Shown: positions 38,169 to 51,626, numbered from the stretch's first letter. The stretch: 64,000 bases of DNA from Nymphaea colorata (GCF_008831285.2 NC_045145.1:18164802-18228801), one strand, 5' to 3'. Translations and numbers: made by a program. Notes: generated from the letters alone by a model not told the origin.

Positions 38169-41100
38169 ATGTCGTCGCCGTGCTGCCTGGTGGAGTGCGC
38201 CGTCTGCCTGGGGTGTTCCCGCTGGGTCTGGAAGCGCTGCAGGTACGTTGGTGGCGATGACAGCGAGACGTGGCCGTTCGCCACTCCGGAGGAGTTCGAG
38301 CCCATTCCCCGCGTCTGCCGCGCCATCCTCGCCATCTACGAGGACGACCTCGCCAACCCCCGCGTCCTTCCCGCATCCGCCTACCGCATGAATCCCGCCT
38401 GGGTGGTCAAGCGCGCCGGCTACGAGTCCACCGGCGGCTGCGCCCCTCCCTACCTCATCTATGCCGACCACGAATCTCGCGACATCCTGCTCGCCATCCG
38501 CGGCCTCAACCTCGCCAACGAGAGCGACTACAAGGTCCTTCTCGACAACCGGCTCGGCAAGCAGATGTTCGATGGCGGCTTCGTCCACCACGGCCTCCTC
38601 AAGTCCGCGTTCTGGCTCCTTAACCAGGAAGGGCCCACTCTCGAGCGCCTCATCTCAGAGCATCCCGGGTACACCCTCACGTTCGCCGGCCACTCCCTCG
38701 GCTCCGGTGTCGCGGCGCTCCTCACGGTGGTCGTTGTCAATCACCGCCACCGTTTCAGCGGAATCCCGCGGGAGAGGATCCGATGCTACGCAATCGCGCC
38801 GGCGCGGTGCATGTCGCTCAACCTCGCGGTCAAGTACGCAGACGTGATCCATTCCGTCATCCTGCAGGTAATCGCTGGGCAATTCCCTTCCCATGTTTGC
38901 TCCTCCAGGAAAATTTTCTATTTTCGCGCCACTTTTGATGCGTAAAGGCTTCCTTTCCTGCTTAATTGAGCTTCGTTTGAGTTAAATTTTGGAGTATGAG
39001 CTGCTAATTGAGCAGAAAGGTTAATAGAGATGGAATTTGTTTACAAACTCGGGTGATTTTGTTGATCAATTGTTTGGTGCCTTTTCTTTTTCCATGTTTC
39101 TGGCGATAATGATATGCAATTGATTGAGTGAAGTGTGGTCAATTTACATGGCATGTGTATGAATGCGAGTAAAACTTGTTTTTCTTTTAATGGAGGTGCT
39201 TATGGGTGACTTGACGTTAACGGAGATCTACTTGATCAGTTGATACGGGCTTTGACAGCTGATGCTATTACCTGAAGGCATGAATAGGTCTTCAGCTGTG
39301 GCACGTCCATCTTTTTACCCATGTCACAGAAGTTACCCAAGTTCTTGTCATCTGAACATTAGATTTTGCAACTTTTCTTGAGTTTTCGTCTCGTTGTAGA
39401 AATTAGATGTTTCTATTAGTTTATCAATCCTAGCGGTAACAAGTGGCAGCAACCATGGTACTCCTCAGATCTCTTTAGTATAATCATACAATGGTACAGA
39501 GGAAGACCAGGCACCAGGAGCGAAAAGAAACATGATACTCAGTTTCAGCTGCTAATTTATTTTTATTTATGCGGACTACAGCATTCACATGTACGGAAAT
39601 TTATGATAACGCCTTGATGTATGCAGGATGACTTCTTGCCAAGGACAGCTACTCCCTTGGAAGACATTTTTAAATCAATATTTTGGTAAGCAAATGAACT
39701 GCAGCTGCTCTTCGGTTTTACTTTCATCTCATTTCATTTAGATATTTCTTGTAGATCATTGTCCATGCACAAATGCTTTTGAAAAAATAAAGTTGTTTCC
39801 ATCGATTCATTCTAACAAGATACAGTCTCCCTTACGGTTAAATTCTAGGCTATGCTAATTTGACCCAGATTAGTTCTTTTGCACAGTCTTCCCTGCCTGT
39901 TGTTTCTTGTTTGCTTGAGAGACACCTGCATTCCAGAAGGGAGAAAGCTTAGGGATCCAAGAAGGCTCTATGCTCCTGGAAGGATGTATCATATTGTTGA
40001 GAGAAAATGCTGCAGGTATCGGGCATCTGTTTTAAAGCATTCATAGTGTACAGGTTCCTAATAATATTTTTCAAATTACATCACAATTTTTTCCGAATTT
40101 GTGTCTTCTATATTATTCCTAATGATTCTGCTTGAGAAGTTTGTTTGGTTATTTTTATGTTTATGTTTCATGGAAAACTGATGTGTTAGTTTCCTACATT
40201 TTTGGAGCTTACTGCATGTGCTTGCCTTTTGTTCACATCTTCCAGTCCAATATATTGGTTTTGCCTGCATATAGGAGTTAGCAGTGAGACACCTCCAGCA
40301 TGTTGGATTTAGTCACTTCATTCAAAGAAATGTTCTATTTCCATGTTAATGATAACAAATATGACATGGACAAGGATTTTCTTTAGAGGGCCACCGATGA
40401 GGTGAGTTGCTAGAAGTCTAGAACAGCAATACAGTGCCCTTTGTAAATATTTGTGCTGCATATTCAAGCTTTCCTGATCAAAATTCGTGGTAATTCAGTA
40501 TCATCCATTGAGACTCTGGTAACTGATCACCTGGAACACATTTTAATAATCAGTCAGCATCAGCATGTAAGATGCTGGTCAACGTTGATGTTCAGCATCA
40601 ATATGTTTTAATCATGTTTTATGCTTCTAAAATTTGTAACTTAAACTATCTACCTGAAAACATTCATTCCTGCAAGAAGCCCTGGTGAATTGTTAGCTTG
40701 TGAAATTAAATTAGACTGGTCTATCCACCATTCGTGTATTAGTGAGGACAGTATGGTCTTATATTTCCTAGGTCTTTTGGTACTTGAGCTTAAACTTCAC
40801 TAGAAAGCTGATAATAGGCATTCAAGACAAATCTGGGTTTGTTTTCTTCTGCTCTATTACAGGGATGAGGTAACTAATTTCTCCATGGCACCACAAGGTT
40901 ATAACTGGTTGAGCATGGCAGGCGGGTATCCACATCTACAAGTTCCTGTCATTCTAGCAACCTGTCATTGGTTAAAAAGTAAATTTGTAGTGGATCTTTT
41001 CCTCTCTATACTAAACGTGTTTGAGTTTCTTGTCCTATGAATATCTGGCTAATCACCAAAAATTTATTATTCAGAATTGCCTAAAGGAGGGCATTACTCA

Positions 41101-42154
41101 TTGTTATGATATCAGTTCTCTCAAACACGGATGCTTATTTATGACTCGTACCCTTATTCTGCCTTGCTTTATAGGTTATCAACTTATATTTAATTGCTTA
41201 GGATGGCTGGTAGCTACGATCTGTTACCAAACTAGCAACCTGTAAGAAGGAAAATTAAGCTAGCCAGGAAGTTTTGCTTGTCTCAATCTGGTTTAAATTG
41301 GTTATATATTAGATAATGTTAGAGCATTAATGTTGGTTACAATCTCTTTCAGATGTGGAAGGTTTCCTCCTGAAGTAAGGACTGCTATTCCTGTTGATGG
41401 AAGGTTTGAGCATATTGTGCTTTCCTGCAATGCCACATCAGACCATGGAATTATATGGATCGAAAAGGAGGCTCAAAAGGCTCTAGATGTAAGTGAAAAG
41501 TGATCTGGACATGTTATTCTCGATCTCCTTTTTTCAGTTTCGCTAGCGAACTCCACAATGACATGTTGAGTTCATTGCAAAGAGAGATGGAGAAAGACCT
41601 TTATAGGGGGTTGAAAAATCATCCATAGCTCCACTCTGTGTCCATCTTTGTTATTCAACATGGGTCAACATCGGAACATGTAACACCAATCTCATTGTGC
41701 AACTTCCAATGTGCCAGAATTAAGGGATTGCAATATATTGCGCTTTTATTAAGCAAACTCCAAGAGTTTTGTTGAAGTAGGGCCTCCTTGAAAGGAGAGA
41801 CGATATTTTTCTGCTAACCATTTATGTCCGAAGTTCATGCTCATTAAGATGTCTTTCAAAATTTCGTTTTAGATGATGAAGGAAGGCCTTGCCATCACAG
41901 CCGCTCCAGCAAAGAAAACAATGACAAGGCAACAGACTATTCAGGAAGAACACAAGGATGCACTCGAACGGGCTGTCAGTTTGAATGTTCCTCATGCTGT
42001 GACCTCATCAGAAGAGGCTGTGGCAGATGCTGGTGCTATAGTCCAGTCCAAGCCCGAAGGAAGAATCAACTGGGAAGAACTTGCCCAAAGGCTCTTTGAC
42101 AAGGACGAGGCTGGGAAACTGGTCTTGAAAAAGGATGTTGCTGTTGCTGAATGA
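38169..42154 (+). CDS. Class 3 lipase, calmodulin-binding heat-shock / DAGL-like type, 5 exons, 434 aa
   Basis: The exons are 38169-38867, 39627-39685, 39887-40015, 41353-41488 and 41873-42154, all GT-AG and in phase (1305 nt). The N-terminal domain is that of plant mono-/diacylglycerol lipase-like proteins (CLVECAVCLGCSRWVWKRC, then EEFEPIPRVCRAILAIYEDD). The alpha/beta-hydrolase core has YTLTFAGHSLGSG at residues 168-180, so Ser176 in GHSLG is the nucleophile. The stretch after YADVIHSVILQ, DDFLPRTATPLED, supplies a likely catalytic Asp; SDHGIIWIEKE near the end of exon 4 supplies the likely His. A hydrophobic segment (LPCLLFLVCL) lies in exon 3. Relatives such as At3g49050 are annotated as calmodulin-binding heat-shock proteins. 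The expected reaction is hydrolysis of acylglycerols or related lipids; the substrate is unproven. The GC-rich first exon holds over half the protein. Confidence 0.92.
38921..38930 (+). promoter_or_regulatory. Second E2F-type decamer, in lipase intron 1
   Basis: TTTTCGCGCC occurs again, identical to the CAP-G upstream site, 53 bp into intron 1 of the lipase gene. It may be chance; no function can be assigned. Confidence 0.25.
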
Positions 42155-44654
42155 TTCTTTTTTATCTGTCTGTGGTTTGCATCAATCGATTGAGTGGTTA
42201 TGTTCGTTCTTGAGAAATAAGTTTTTCATATCTTCATTTTTTATGTGTAATATTATGTAATCATGCACAAATCTGTCAAGGGTTTCTTTATCTGTTATTG
42301 TTAAGAATAATGTATCTTTTTGAAAATTTCATTTATGTTGATTATTTGTTCTGTTTAGAGGGCTTTAGCTTTTTGGAGATGAAGGGAAGTGAAATTTACT
42401 ATCCCAAATTGCATTGTGGTTTCTGATGCAGCAGGGGTCTTAGAATGAACAAACTTTTTGCCAAGAATTTGGTTGATTTTTTACAAGATTTCTGGAAACT
42501 GAGTGGTCCATCTCGGTAAAGATGAATCTTACATGATCTATTGAGCAATTTCGGAATTAATGCTCATGAGCAGGGTTAGGAACGAACCCACCAATTTTAA
42601 AAGTGGGCATTTGATGCGTAAGAAAAATGTTTCTTGGAAGGCATATTCCTAGAATATATATTTCAAGGAATACCGTGTTCTTATTCAAGAAAGCATAGTG
42701 AGATTGCGGATGTTGTTCTTATATCAACCATAGAATGTTATAAATAATCAAACCATGTTTTTAGGACAAGAACATAGTGTATTTGGAATATTTGATTTTG
42801 GAACATGTGGTCAAAAGGCTCCACGGTCTTCAATATCAAACGCCCTCAAAAGGTCGTGTTGGAACTTAGCTTATACTGCAAAAAGCTTGCCCGGCGCAGC
42901 TCAAGGACTGCTTTGGCCGAACACTTTACTCGAAAGACTAAGGACAAAGCATTCGATGAATGAGGAGAGGAGTTAACCGAACCAAAATTTATATCTCGGA
43001 GCTTTTTGAACAAAAATTATATCTCGATCACTCGTAAGCCTAATGGCCTCATTTATCTCGTCATCTTTTTCTCCGCCTTTTGCTAATACCAGACATTTCT
43101 TCATATCATGAGAGAGGAGAGACATAGACTAAGCAGTTAGGATTGCAGGATCAGTGATAATCAGGATTTGATGCCCATAAATATGGACAACAAATGACCA
43201 ATTGAGTTCCCTCGATGAACTTACAGAAAGAAAAACGACTGGCTGAAAAAGTGAACTCTCGTTTTAATTCCAGGTAAAGTAGAAACTTTGGGTTGTTGGC
43301 CACATCAAAATCCTAATGACTGAAACCAGCATTAGGTCCTTTCATTTAGAGTGGCTGGGTTAAGAAAATATGTCAAAACAAGCAAGCTGCTTATGTGACT
43401 GTGACTGATGCCAACTAAACGCTTACACCCATGGTTATATTGAATTTAAGACATCTTATTCTTTGTTCCTTCCTTTTTCCTTTTTCCTTACACGGATTTA
43501 CTTTTATTTTTGTTCACAGATTCATCTCTATGCTTTGAACTGGAAGGCCGAACTTATTAAAGTATGGTTCTTACGTATGCAGAGCAGTGTGCAACCAATA
43601 AAAGGGTTTCTTTATATAGAAATTTATGTTTTGTACACAAGGTGACTGTGGTTTTTCTTCTTTTAATCACTCACACAAGTTGAGGTGTTATTCCTTGTTT
43701 CTTTTTTTGTTCTTCTTTGAATTAACATTTGACGCTTTCAATGTACTTGTGTATGTAGAAATTTAACAAAAGCTTTCCACACCTTTTAGTTTCACCAAAC
43801 ACCTTTATATGTTGTTGTGCCCCTTAGGGTTTGATAGTTTTCTCGTTAGTGCCCTTCAGCTCAAAATTTCTGGCTCTGTCGCTGCCTGCATATAAAAGAA
43901 ACGGACAGAGAAAGTGGAGCTCTTGGTTCTGTATGACCTTCTTGGGCTGCTACATCCATTAAATTAACCAGGGCCTTATTAAGGGGATCAAGTGAGAGGC
44001 AAGCTAGTTGGGGAAGAGACGGCAGCATAGTTTCTATAAGGGTGAGTTTGAACCTTATGAATAATAATATCACAGCCATGAGTTCTTAGCTTATGATTCC
44101 TTGTCATGGTGATTCGATCACTCGATTAAAATATTATGCTTTCTCACATGGATTTCTCAATAAAGAGTTATGTTATGATATCCCCGTGCATCCAACATCA
44201 TTAATGGTTGTTATTTAGTTTCTATAGAACAACCTCTTAACTTCAGATAATGCGATCTTTGACTCTCATTGGAGAGTTATGTGCTTTCAATTTCTCAAAG
44301 GCCACGGCCCCTAGCTTTTCATTAATGGATCTTTATGAAAAGTTGCCTTTTAGGGGATAAAAGTCCTTAGTAGATATTCTTTTTAGTCCTTTTTTGGTTG
44401 GCAATTGAATGAGTTGTTATCGGGATAAATATTTTTCTTTTCCTTGGTAAACGTATTGCACATACAATTACAAAACATCATATCACTACAACTGTAGAAC
44501 CCTTGGAATTTCACAATCCAGTGAGGAACAGCAAGCCAATGCAAATCCCTCCCCCTTTTTTTTCATTTTTTTCTCTTTGCTTTATGGCAGCAACCATTAG
44601 CTTGAAATCAAACCAGGGACTGGCCTTCTATTCTGAGGTGGAGTTAGAAATGTT

Positions 44655-44938
44655 TGGGAAAAACACATATAATACGCTAAAACTTACTCAGCTGTATAAA
44701 ACGTATAAAAAACATGTCTTTTTGAAAAAAATGCTAGAAAAAAACGTGAAAAAACGCATACTATACGTGTTTATTTCATATTTTTATGATTTTTTATTTT
44801 TTATATTTTTTAAGATTTATTAAATGTTTTAAATTTTGTAAAAAATTGTCGAGATTTTCCGGATATATACAACTTTACGGTGTTATACATAAAAACTTCT
44901 TTGTCGTATAATACATGTACATGTTTTTTGTGATAATG
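44655..44938. mobile_element. Diverged inverted copy of the CATTGTCACA element
   Basis: The sequence is similar over nearly its full length to the reverse complement of 32815-33128. Shared blocks include CAGCTGTATAAAACG, GGATTTATTAAATGTTTT (here AGATTTATTAAATGTTTT) and TATACAACTTT. The right terminus is TTGTGATAATG; the left terminus is lost. Confidence 0.75.
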
Positions 44939-45931
44939 GGGGCATTAATATGTAAATAAGAAAATTACTCAAAAATATCAATATAAAAATAAGTATTTTT
45001 TTAAAGGTTTGTGTGGGCAATTGCCTACACATAATCCCACACCTACCTTCGCCCCCTACTTCTACGAGTCACTCCAGGCACTTGTAACTACAGTCGAAAG
45101 GACCAGATTTGCCAACAAAGATGAGTGTGTTTTTCCAACTATACATAGTTGTTTGTAAGAAAAGCTTAAGCAAACAAAATGATAATGCAGAGACTGTATT
45201 AAGAGCTTTTAACCTGATGCCTTTCACATTTTGTTCTAATTTCTAATGCTCACTAAAGTTGATCAAGAGTATCAATCTTGCAATTTTGGGGCTTGAATAT
45301 CTTCGTAGGGTTCTCTAATGTACAATCAAAGCTGGCTGACAGTTTTCTTCTAGCCAAAAGTTCCTGGGCACACACACAGCACACAATTTTGAAGCCTCTT
45401 ATTTTCATATAGATTGTACAACAACACCCAAAAGAAAAACTTTATCGATTTATATTTAAGTAATTCTTTTAGAAATTATTGTAAAAAAAGCCAATTTTCC
45501 TAGCCAGTACCTATTCTCAATTCCACGCAGTGCACCCACCAAAGCCAGATCGAGTCAAAGACATACGAAGGCACAAAGATTGGCTGAGGAAGGGGAAGAT
45601 TTGGCAACAGTCACCGATTCGCATTCTAGAGAAAGAAATTACAGAGTTTGGATTCCGGTCATTAATTGGATGTATATTGACAACTATCCTCTTGGTTTAG
45701 GCCCCCTAATGTAGACGTCACAACTTAGATCAGAGGTGATGAAAAATAACTTTCTCCAACATCACCTAGCCTCGAGTGCGAAAGCAAACAGTCGCCACAC
45801 TTGGTTGTCCAACAAATATTTTGGTATTGGTTTCGGCATTTGGGGCTACATGACATGAAAATATAAACAAAATTGGGTGTCAAACAGTTATCAACTCACA
45901 ACTAACAACAACTATCAACAGATATGCTACC

Positions 45932-46037
45932 AATAACTGATGGGACAAAGCGTACCTGATAGGGGTAGGGGGTCAGAGGGTGGTAATAACTGATGGGACA
46001 AAGCGTACCTGATAGGAGTAGGGGGTCAGAGGGCAGG
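45932..46037. repeat. Tandem duplication, 53-bp unit
   Basis: AATAACTGATGGGACAAAGC begins a unit at 45932 and again at 45985, with one visible substitution (GGGGTAGG against GGAGTAGG). Confidence 0.88.
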
Positions 46038-46188
46038 TGGTATGTGGTTGGTAAAAGCTATCCACTTCTTTTTCGAGTTTTGATGTGTCCTTTAATTTGA
46101 ATGCTGCCGCACATGTGACTGTTTGTAATTCAAAATAATACTTATACTAATGAAACTAAAGGTGTGTTGCTCCTAAATCCATGCTTAA

Positions 46189-46411
46189 CAGTGGTGTAGC
46201 CACATGGTGGCTCAGGGCCGAAACCACGATTTTTGTCAAGAGCGAGCCAAACGTTTCGTCGAACTTATTCGAATAAGACCAAATTAAATTCGATTATAAA
46301 AAATACATTATCTAATCAAAATTTTTCAATTTTTGTAACATAATTTTTTTTTCAAGTAGATGGGGTGGGCCACGGCCTACGCCCCCCCCCCGTGGCTGGT
46401 GTGGGCAGTTG
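46189..46411. mobile_element. Probable hAT-type MITE, diverged
   Basis: The left end CAGTGGTGTAGCCA and the right part CGTGGCTGGTGTGGGCAG flank an AT-rich middle with GGGTGGGCCACGGCC near the 3' end, the layout of the other hAT-MITE copies. No clear target duplication. Confidence 0.5.
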
Positions 46412-47737
46412 ACTACATCAGCCTTACAAATTTAGTTTTATATGTATATATATATTAATGTTTTTATATATTTAATTATTATACAATGAGTGGCCCTAAT
46501 AAAAAAAAATTTCTACCTCCACTAGTGTCTATCAACTATGTTACACTCCTTAGAGAGAAGACAGAGGGCAGGCAAAGATAGGAAAAGGAAAGGCAAGAGG
46601 GCAAAAGATGACTTCAGCCATGAAAGGGTTAGATTACCAAAGAAGGAGGTCATAGGTGTTGACATGGCTGACAAAGGGAACATGTGGTTCTTTCGTAATG
46701 TTACCATCAAACACGATCATATTTGCAGATCAGATGTTCACCATCATTTTGTTTTCGCTTCGACCACGTTCGCAGCATTTAAATCATTTAACCTTCTTTC
46801 GGCGCGGCGGCAGTCACTTCATTCAATTTTTTATATTGCAAATCAATTCCATAGATTTACAAGTTTAACGGTTTCAGAGCTGCTTCCAAGAGGCTACATC
46901 AGTGTAGTTCAAACTGGTCTTTAAATTGATTCGGTTTTCGAAAAGATTCAAGAAATCCTCCCAACCCCATAGAAACAGAGTCCTCCTTCCATTTGGGAAA
47001 GGTGGTATTAGATCAATCTTTTACCCACTGAACTCCAATCAGCGGGTTCAAACCTGATTTTAGTAGCAGTGATCTATACTGGTTGTCACTGTGGGGTTTC
47101 CTTGCAATTCAATGTAAAGAAAGAAAGAACAAGATCAGTAGGTCCTGAAAGACATCTGGGAGGCAGTGCTCTTGAACTGTGGGAGGGGGCAGTGACAGAT
47201 AACTAACTGTCTATGCAAATTCTCTCTGCCAAAGGTGAAGAATGGCAGTCTACTTTTCTCCTTCTTAATACAGAATAAAGCGAAGAAATGGAGAGGAATA
47301 TATGCTGTAAAACCAAAGGCATGCAGACAATCTGTAAAATCGAAGTATGTGGATGGATGAGATAATTGAGAAGGAACCTTATGAGTACCACAAATTGGTG
47401 GCTTGTTGGAGTTGGACATGATGGGGAGGACTGCTGCACCATGTGGGCAAGGAATGTAGATTTCGATGCTCTGATGCTTCTCCCACAAGTCTTACTCAGA
47501 AAGGAGGTGCCCTTCATCTTTCCGGCCAAAGCTAAATCAGTCGCTTCTAAGCGATATGAGCCATAAATTGAAAAGCGAGAGAGAGAGACAGACAGAGAGT
47601 CCAACATGAAGGTATGGCCTCACGTATGTTTGTTAAATGAAATATGCATTAAAATATGAGGCTGTCTTAGATAATTTGTTTGCTTTGAAAGAGAAAGAAA
47701 ACAACTTCTTGATGTTACACTCACAATTAAGTCATTG

Positions 47738-48320
47738 TGTAACGATTTGACCCACTTTTATATCAGGTTCAGAGCCTGACAGATCTCAACTCACTCCCAA
47801 CTTTGGGTCCAGCCCCAAAAAAAAGCTAGGAATCGAAACAACCCACCACTTAACGACCTCATTTATAAGTCTCATACAATTCTTCATAACTTCAAGTTAG
47901 GGACTAAACTTTTCAAAGCTCGGTGGCGTTACACATTATTTGCAGTCCACTTGGGATTTCGGTAGGTTATGATCATGAGCATAAGATGTTGGGAAAACTT
48001 AGTTTTTATGTCAGTGGGATATTTCCTTCGTGATATGATATCAAACGTATAAGAAGAACTACTTTTAGGAGTTTATTAGTACTACAAATGACAAAACGGC
48101 CGGTAGAACAAGTTGTCATAACTAGGACCTAGATCTGACATCGAGGGTAATCCGACAGTCTTAAGTGTTTTATCATTAGCAAAAAAATTATGAGAGGTTT
48201 TTAAGGGCTAGGATTGTTAAAGTGGTTGTTGTATTGATTCTTAACCTTTTTGGATTAAAATCGAAATTGCTAAGGAGCAGTTTGGAATCAAGAGAGACGT
48301 AAGAGTGGGTCAAGTTATCA
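47738..48320. mobile_element. Possible TIR element of about 580 bp
   Basis: TTGACCCACTTTTA (47747-47760) is matched in inverse by TAAGAGTGGGTCAA (48300-48313), 13 of 14 bases. Outside these lie TGTAACGA on the left and GTTATCA on the right. No target duplication was found and no transposase frame is present; a solo terminal repeat is an alternative. Confidence 0.35.
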
Positions 48321-48974
48321 TCTTCCGGTGTCTTGTCATATAACATTCTGTACGCAATATGCATTAAAAAAATAGGTCTTCCAGCGGAAGGGTTAAGTTT
48401 CGATTACCAACTAATTACATTTTATCTGGTCACTTCCAAGTTGTATTGGATTCTATGGCGACCTCAATGAAACAACACAGTATGTTAAAATTGGAGGAGT
48501 AGGTATCATTCTCTAGGTGGAGGATCCCTTTTCATCTTGCTCTTGCCCTCTCAGTATATCTCTTACCTCATCTTCTCTCCGCTTCCATCTTTCCAAGTCC
48601 TGTGATCATATGCTGTCCTCAGCATGAGGAGAGTTGACATGTGTGAAAATGATCTATAGAATCATGCATGCACCTAACTTCATATTTCAATTCATATATA
48701 TATATATATATGGTGTTTAATAATTGAATTATATATAAATATATATTATATGTATATGCAGTACACACTTGATATACAAATATCTAAAGTCAAAGTTAGG
48801 TTTTGGATATTTTATTATAGAAAACAATACATAGGGACGTTTCATGCATCGATGTCAAGTATCCCAGGGATTCAGAACCCATTAGTATCATCATGGATTG
48901 CGGCGTCAAATTTTCACCACCTTCAATTGGATATTTGTGGAAATACCGTATGTGCATGACAAACATTTAAGTCA

Positions 48975-48992
48975 ATCTCTCTCTCTCTCTCT

Positions 48993-49035
<43 letters not shown>
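48975..49035. repeat. Compound (CT)n(TA)n(GT)n microsatellite
   Basis: A CT run is followed by about 15 TA units and then GT units. Confidence 0.95.
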
Positions 49036-49036
<1 letters not shown>

Positions 49037-49300
49037 TATAAAGGGTGAGTTTTGAGAAAGTGTGTGAGTATGCATTGAGAAGGTTGAGCATAGCCAAACA
49101 CGATTATTTATGCGAGGAGAATAAATGACGCACCATATAATCATGGCTCGAATAACTTCGGAGTCATTGGTTGGCATCTGGTGGGATTTCTTTAATAAGC
49201 AAATTGTGCGACAGCTTTAGAGTTTGGTGGCACTATTGTTATTATTATTCATATTAATAAATAACAATAACATAATGTTATTATTGTTATTATTACGTAA

Positions 49301-49368
49301 ATCCAGCATGTTAATTGCAAAAGTCCTCATTCACATCCAGCATGTTAATTGCAAAAGTCCTCATTCAC
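49301..49368. repeat. Perfect tandem duplication, 34-bp unit
   Basis: ATCCAGCATGTTAATTGCAA starts a 34-bp unit at 49301 that repeats exactly at 49335. Confidence 0.92.
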
Positions 49369-49793
49369 AGTGCCTTTGGGTGAGTAAGATGAGTATCATC
49401 CAATCCTTCTGTTCTATTATTATTCTTTTGATATGTGCATATGAGGTATTGCTACAATGTGTTTCAACTTGTATATTGGTGAGACACTTGCTCGAATTGA
49501 AGACTTGCCGCCTACCAACCTTAATCCTGACTATTGTGTCGAATCCCCTAGGATTCTGACTTCATACTTCGCTATATCTCATATCCAAAGAAAAAGCAAC
49601 AGAAAAATAAAAAACAAGGCTGTCATGATCAAGACCAATAAAATTGTTGCCATTTGTACAACGAAATTTGAACAAACAAGCTTGCTTCAGTTCGGTGAAT
49701 TAGGTTTTTACCTACGTGGCCACTCTATTAGAAAGAGATCTCAGGCTCGCCTTTCTAGTGCCTTAGCCTGTTGGCTTTGCAAGACTCGCAAAT

Positions 49794-49900
49794 CAGGGGC
49801 GAAGCCAGGATTTTTTTCAGGGACGGGTCAAATGGTTCGCGGGTCGGGTCAAGAGAAGCAAAGGTTGGACTAAACTAAAAATAATTGATTTTTTTTTCGT
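49794..49900. mobile_element. Truncated hAT-type MITE, left end
   Basis: CAGGGGCGAAGCCAGGATTT is an almost ideal left terminus of the CAGGGGCGGAGCC family. About 100 bp later the similarity fades and no right terminus is found. Confidence 0.6.
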
Positions 49901-51619
49901 CAGAAAAAAGAAGAAGCGAAGAGCATCATGAGAAATATAATTTTGGACGTTTTCCTCAAAGCTACATATTTTATTAAATACCAAAAAATGATACGTTGTT
50001 TAATGGTTGTGACGATTGTTGCTAGTTGACAATGGAAAATGAATAATTAAGACCTTATTCTGAATATTCATGTCGTAATCATCAGGCAAGCTGTGCCATA
50101 AAATAAGAAATTAATAAAAAAAGCGGCGATTGAATATTCCTTTTTAAGTATAAAATTGCTCATCTCCTCTCCCTTACGCTACGAAACGCCCACGCCCAAC
50201 CCTTGATTTATTTTTTTATTCAGCCAAATGAATCCTCATCTTATGACGTGGCAATGCAGGCCCGACCAGCATTTTTGTTTTTTCATAATTAAAAAAAAAA
50301 AGTTATACGAAGATTTTCGTCAACTCTTTAATTTGTTTGTTTTATAACTTCGCAAAGAAAAGAAAATTTTACTTGACAAATTGTATATGAACGATCGACT
50401 GAAGCTGTGATTATAAGATATTGGCTCCTAATTATAAAATGAAGCTGTAAACAAAAAATAATTTGTTTTTACAAAGAAAAGAGTATTTGAAGTGGACAGA
50501 GGCGAAGAAATGACCCTTATGTATTTACAACATTGGATACGGTTCTTCTTGGCAACATCATGCAGGTTCTCCTGAAAAACAAGCAAAAAAACAAAATGAG
50601 AGTGAAAATCAAACGCGAGAGACAATTTTGAGAAAAAGTTTCGCCTTTTTGTTGTAAAGGCAAAGAGGTTCAGGAAGAAGAAGTCCTGAGAAGTTTAAAA
50701 AGATTTTGTGCCATTAAATGCGGTGTCTTTTTTGAATCTGAAGGTCTTTAAATTCATCATCTACAGGTGAATAGATTTTTGATGGACATAAACGCTACCA
50801 TGTTTTAATAAATCATAAAAACTTGTAAGGCATCATCTCTTACGAAAGCCCAAAAGTGGGTCTACTTTTTTTTGGTTGGAGACGACTTCGGTTGAGTAAA
50901 GGTAGAAGGTCATACCTCCTGCTTTGGGGTTTTTGAGCATTAGAACTTGATGGATAACTTGAGCATAGCGATCTTTTTATGAATGGAGAAGAACATAAAA
51001 GATGGTGTTTCTGCACGTATATCTATGCTGTCCGTAAATTGTCGCTTTACTGTCAATCAATTTATACTGACGGGGCTTTCTTCTCATACGCGGACCAAAT
51101 CAATTGGACGGCAGAAGCTGCTTCATGAACACTACTAATTTTGAAACGGAATCATGGAATAAGTATTCAGTTGCCAATGTCAGGATCACATGAGGATTGC
51201 TTGCTATCAAGATCAAAGAGGCCTCGAAAAAAAAGTTCGAAAATTAAATGACAAAATTTTGGCAGTTTATGATGGTATCTTGACTGTACCACTCATGCGA
51301 TAGTCCGTCCTCCGGTGGTTTCAGCAACCAAAAGGCATAGGTGGTCTTGGGGAAGCTGCATCTCAAATCAAGCAGGGACGTCACTGGTTCCATTGATCAT
51401 GCATGTGGGTCCCCAACTTGTTTTGCGTTATTCTAATCGAATTTTAAATCAATAATTCTTTTTGCAAAGTCAAGGAGACACAATTGGCATCCTGCGTCAC
51501 TTGTTTGAAAATTTTCTCGAGAAAAACAGTATGGTAAATTCACATTGAAAGGAAAATTTCTTATTTAAATAATGGTAATAAAGAAGGCATCTCCGCCACT
51601 TGCGAGCCGGGAATATCAG

Positions 51620-51626
51620 TATAAAT
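51620..51626 (+). promoter_or_regulatory. TATA box of the glutamine synthetase gene
   Basis: TATAAAT in the context CAGTATAAATTC lies 115 bp upstream of the ATG at 51735, leaving a leader of roughly 80 bp. Confidence 0.6.

Larger units (their letters stand above)
42155..51619. other. Repeat-rich intergenic region between lipase and glutamine synthetase genes
   Basis: About 9.5 kb. It holds the lipase 3' UTR region, a diverged copy of the CATTGTCACA element (about 44655-44938), hAT-MITE fragments (46189-46411, 49794-49900), a possible long TIR element (47738-48320), short tandem duplications (45932-46037, 49301-49368) and microsatellites. Open frames at 46538-46924 and 47203-47607 have no recognisable domain. 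No intact gene is identified. Confidence 0.6.

Noticed and set aside
40861-40870. Possible micro-exon GGATGAG in the lipase gene between exons 3 and 4
   Set aside because: It has AG and GT borders, but joining exon 3 directly to 41353 restores the conserved RxCGRFPPEV stretch without it.
46538-47607. ORFs of 128 and 134 codons on opposite strands
   Set aside because: No recognisable family, composition like surrounding intergenic DNA, and no conserved splice context.
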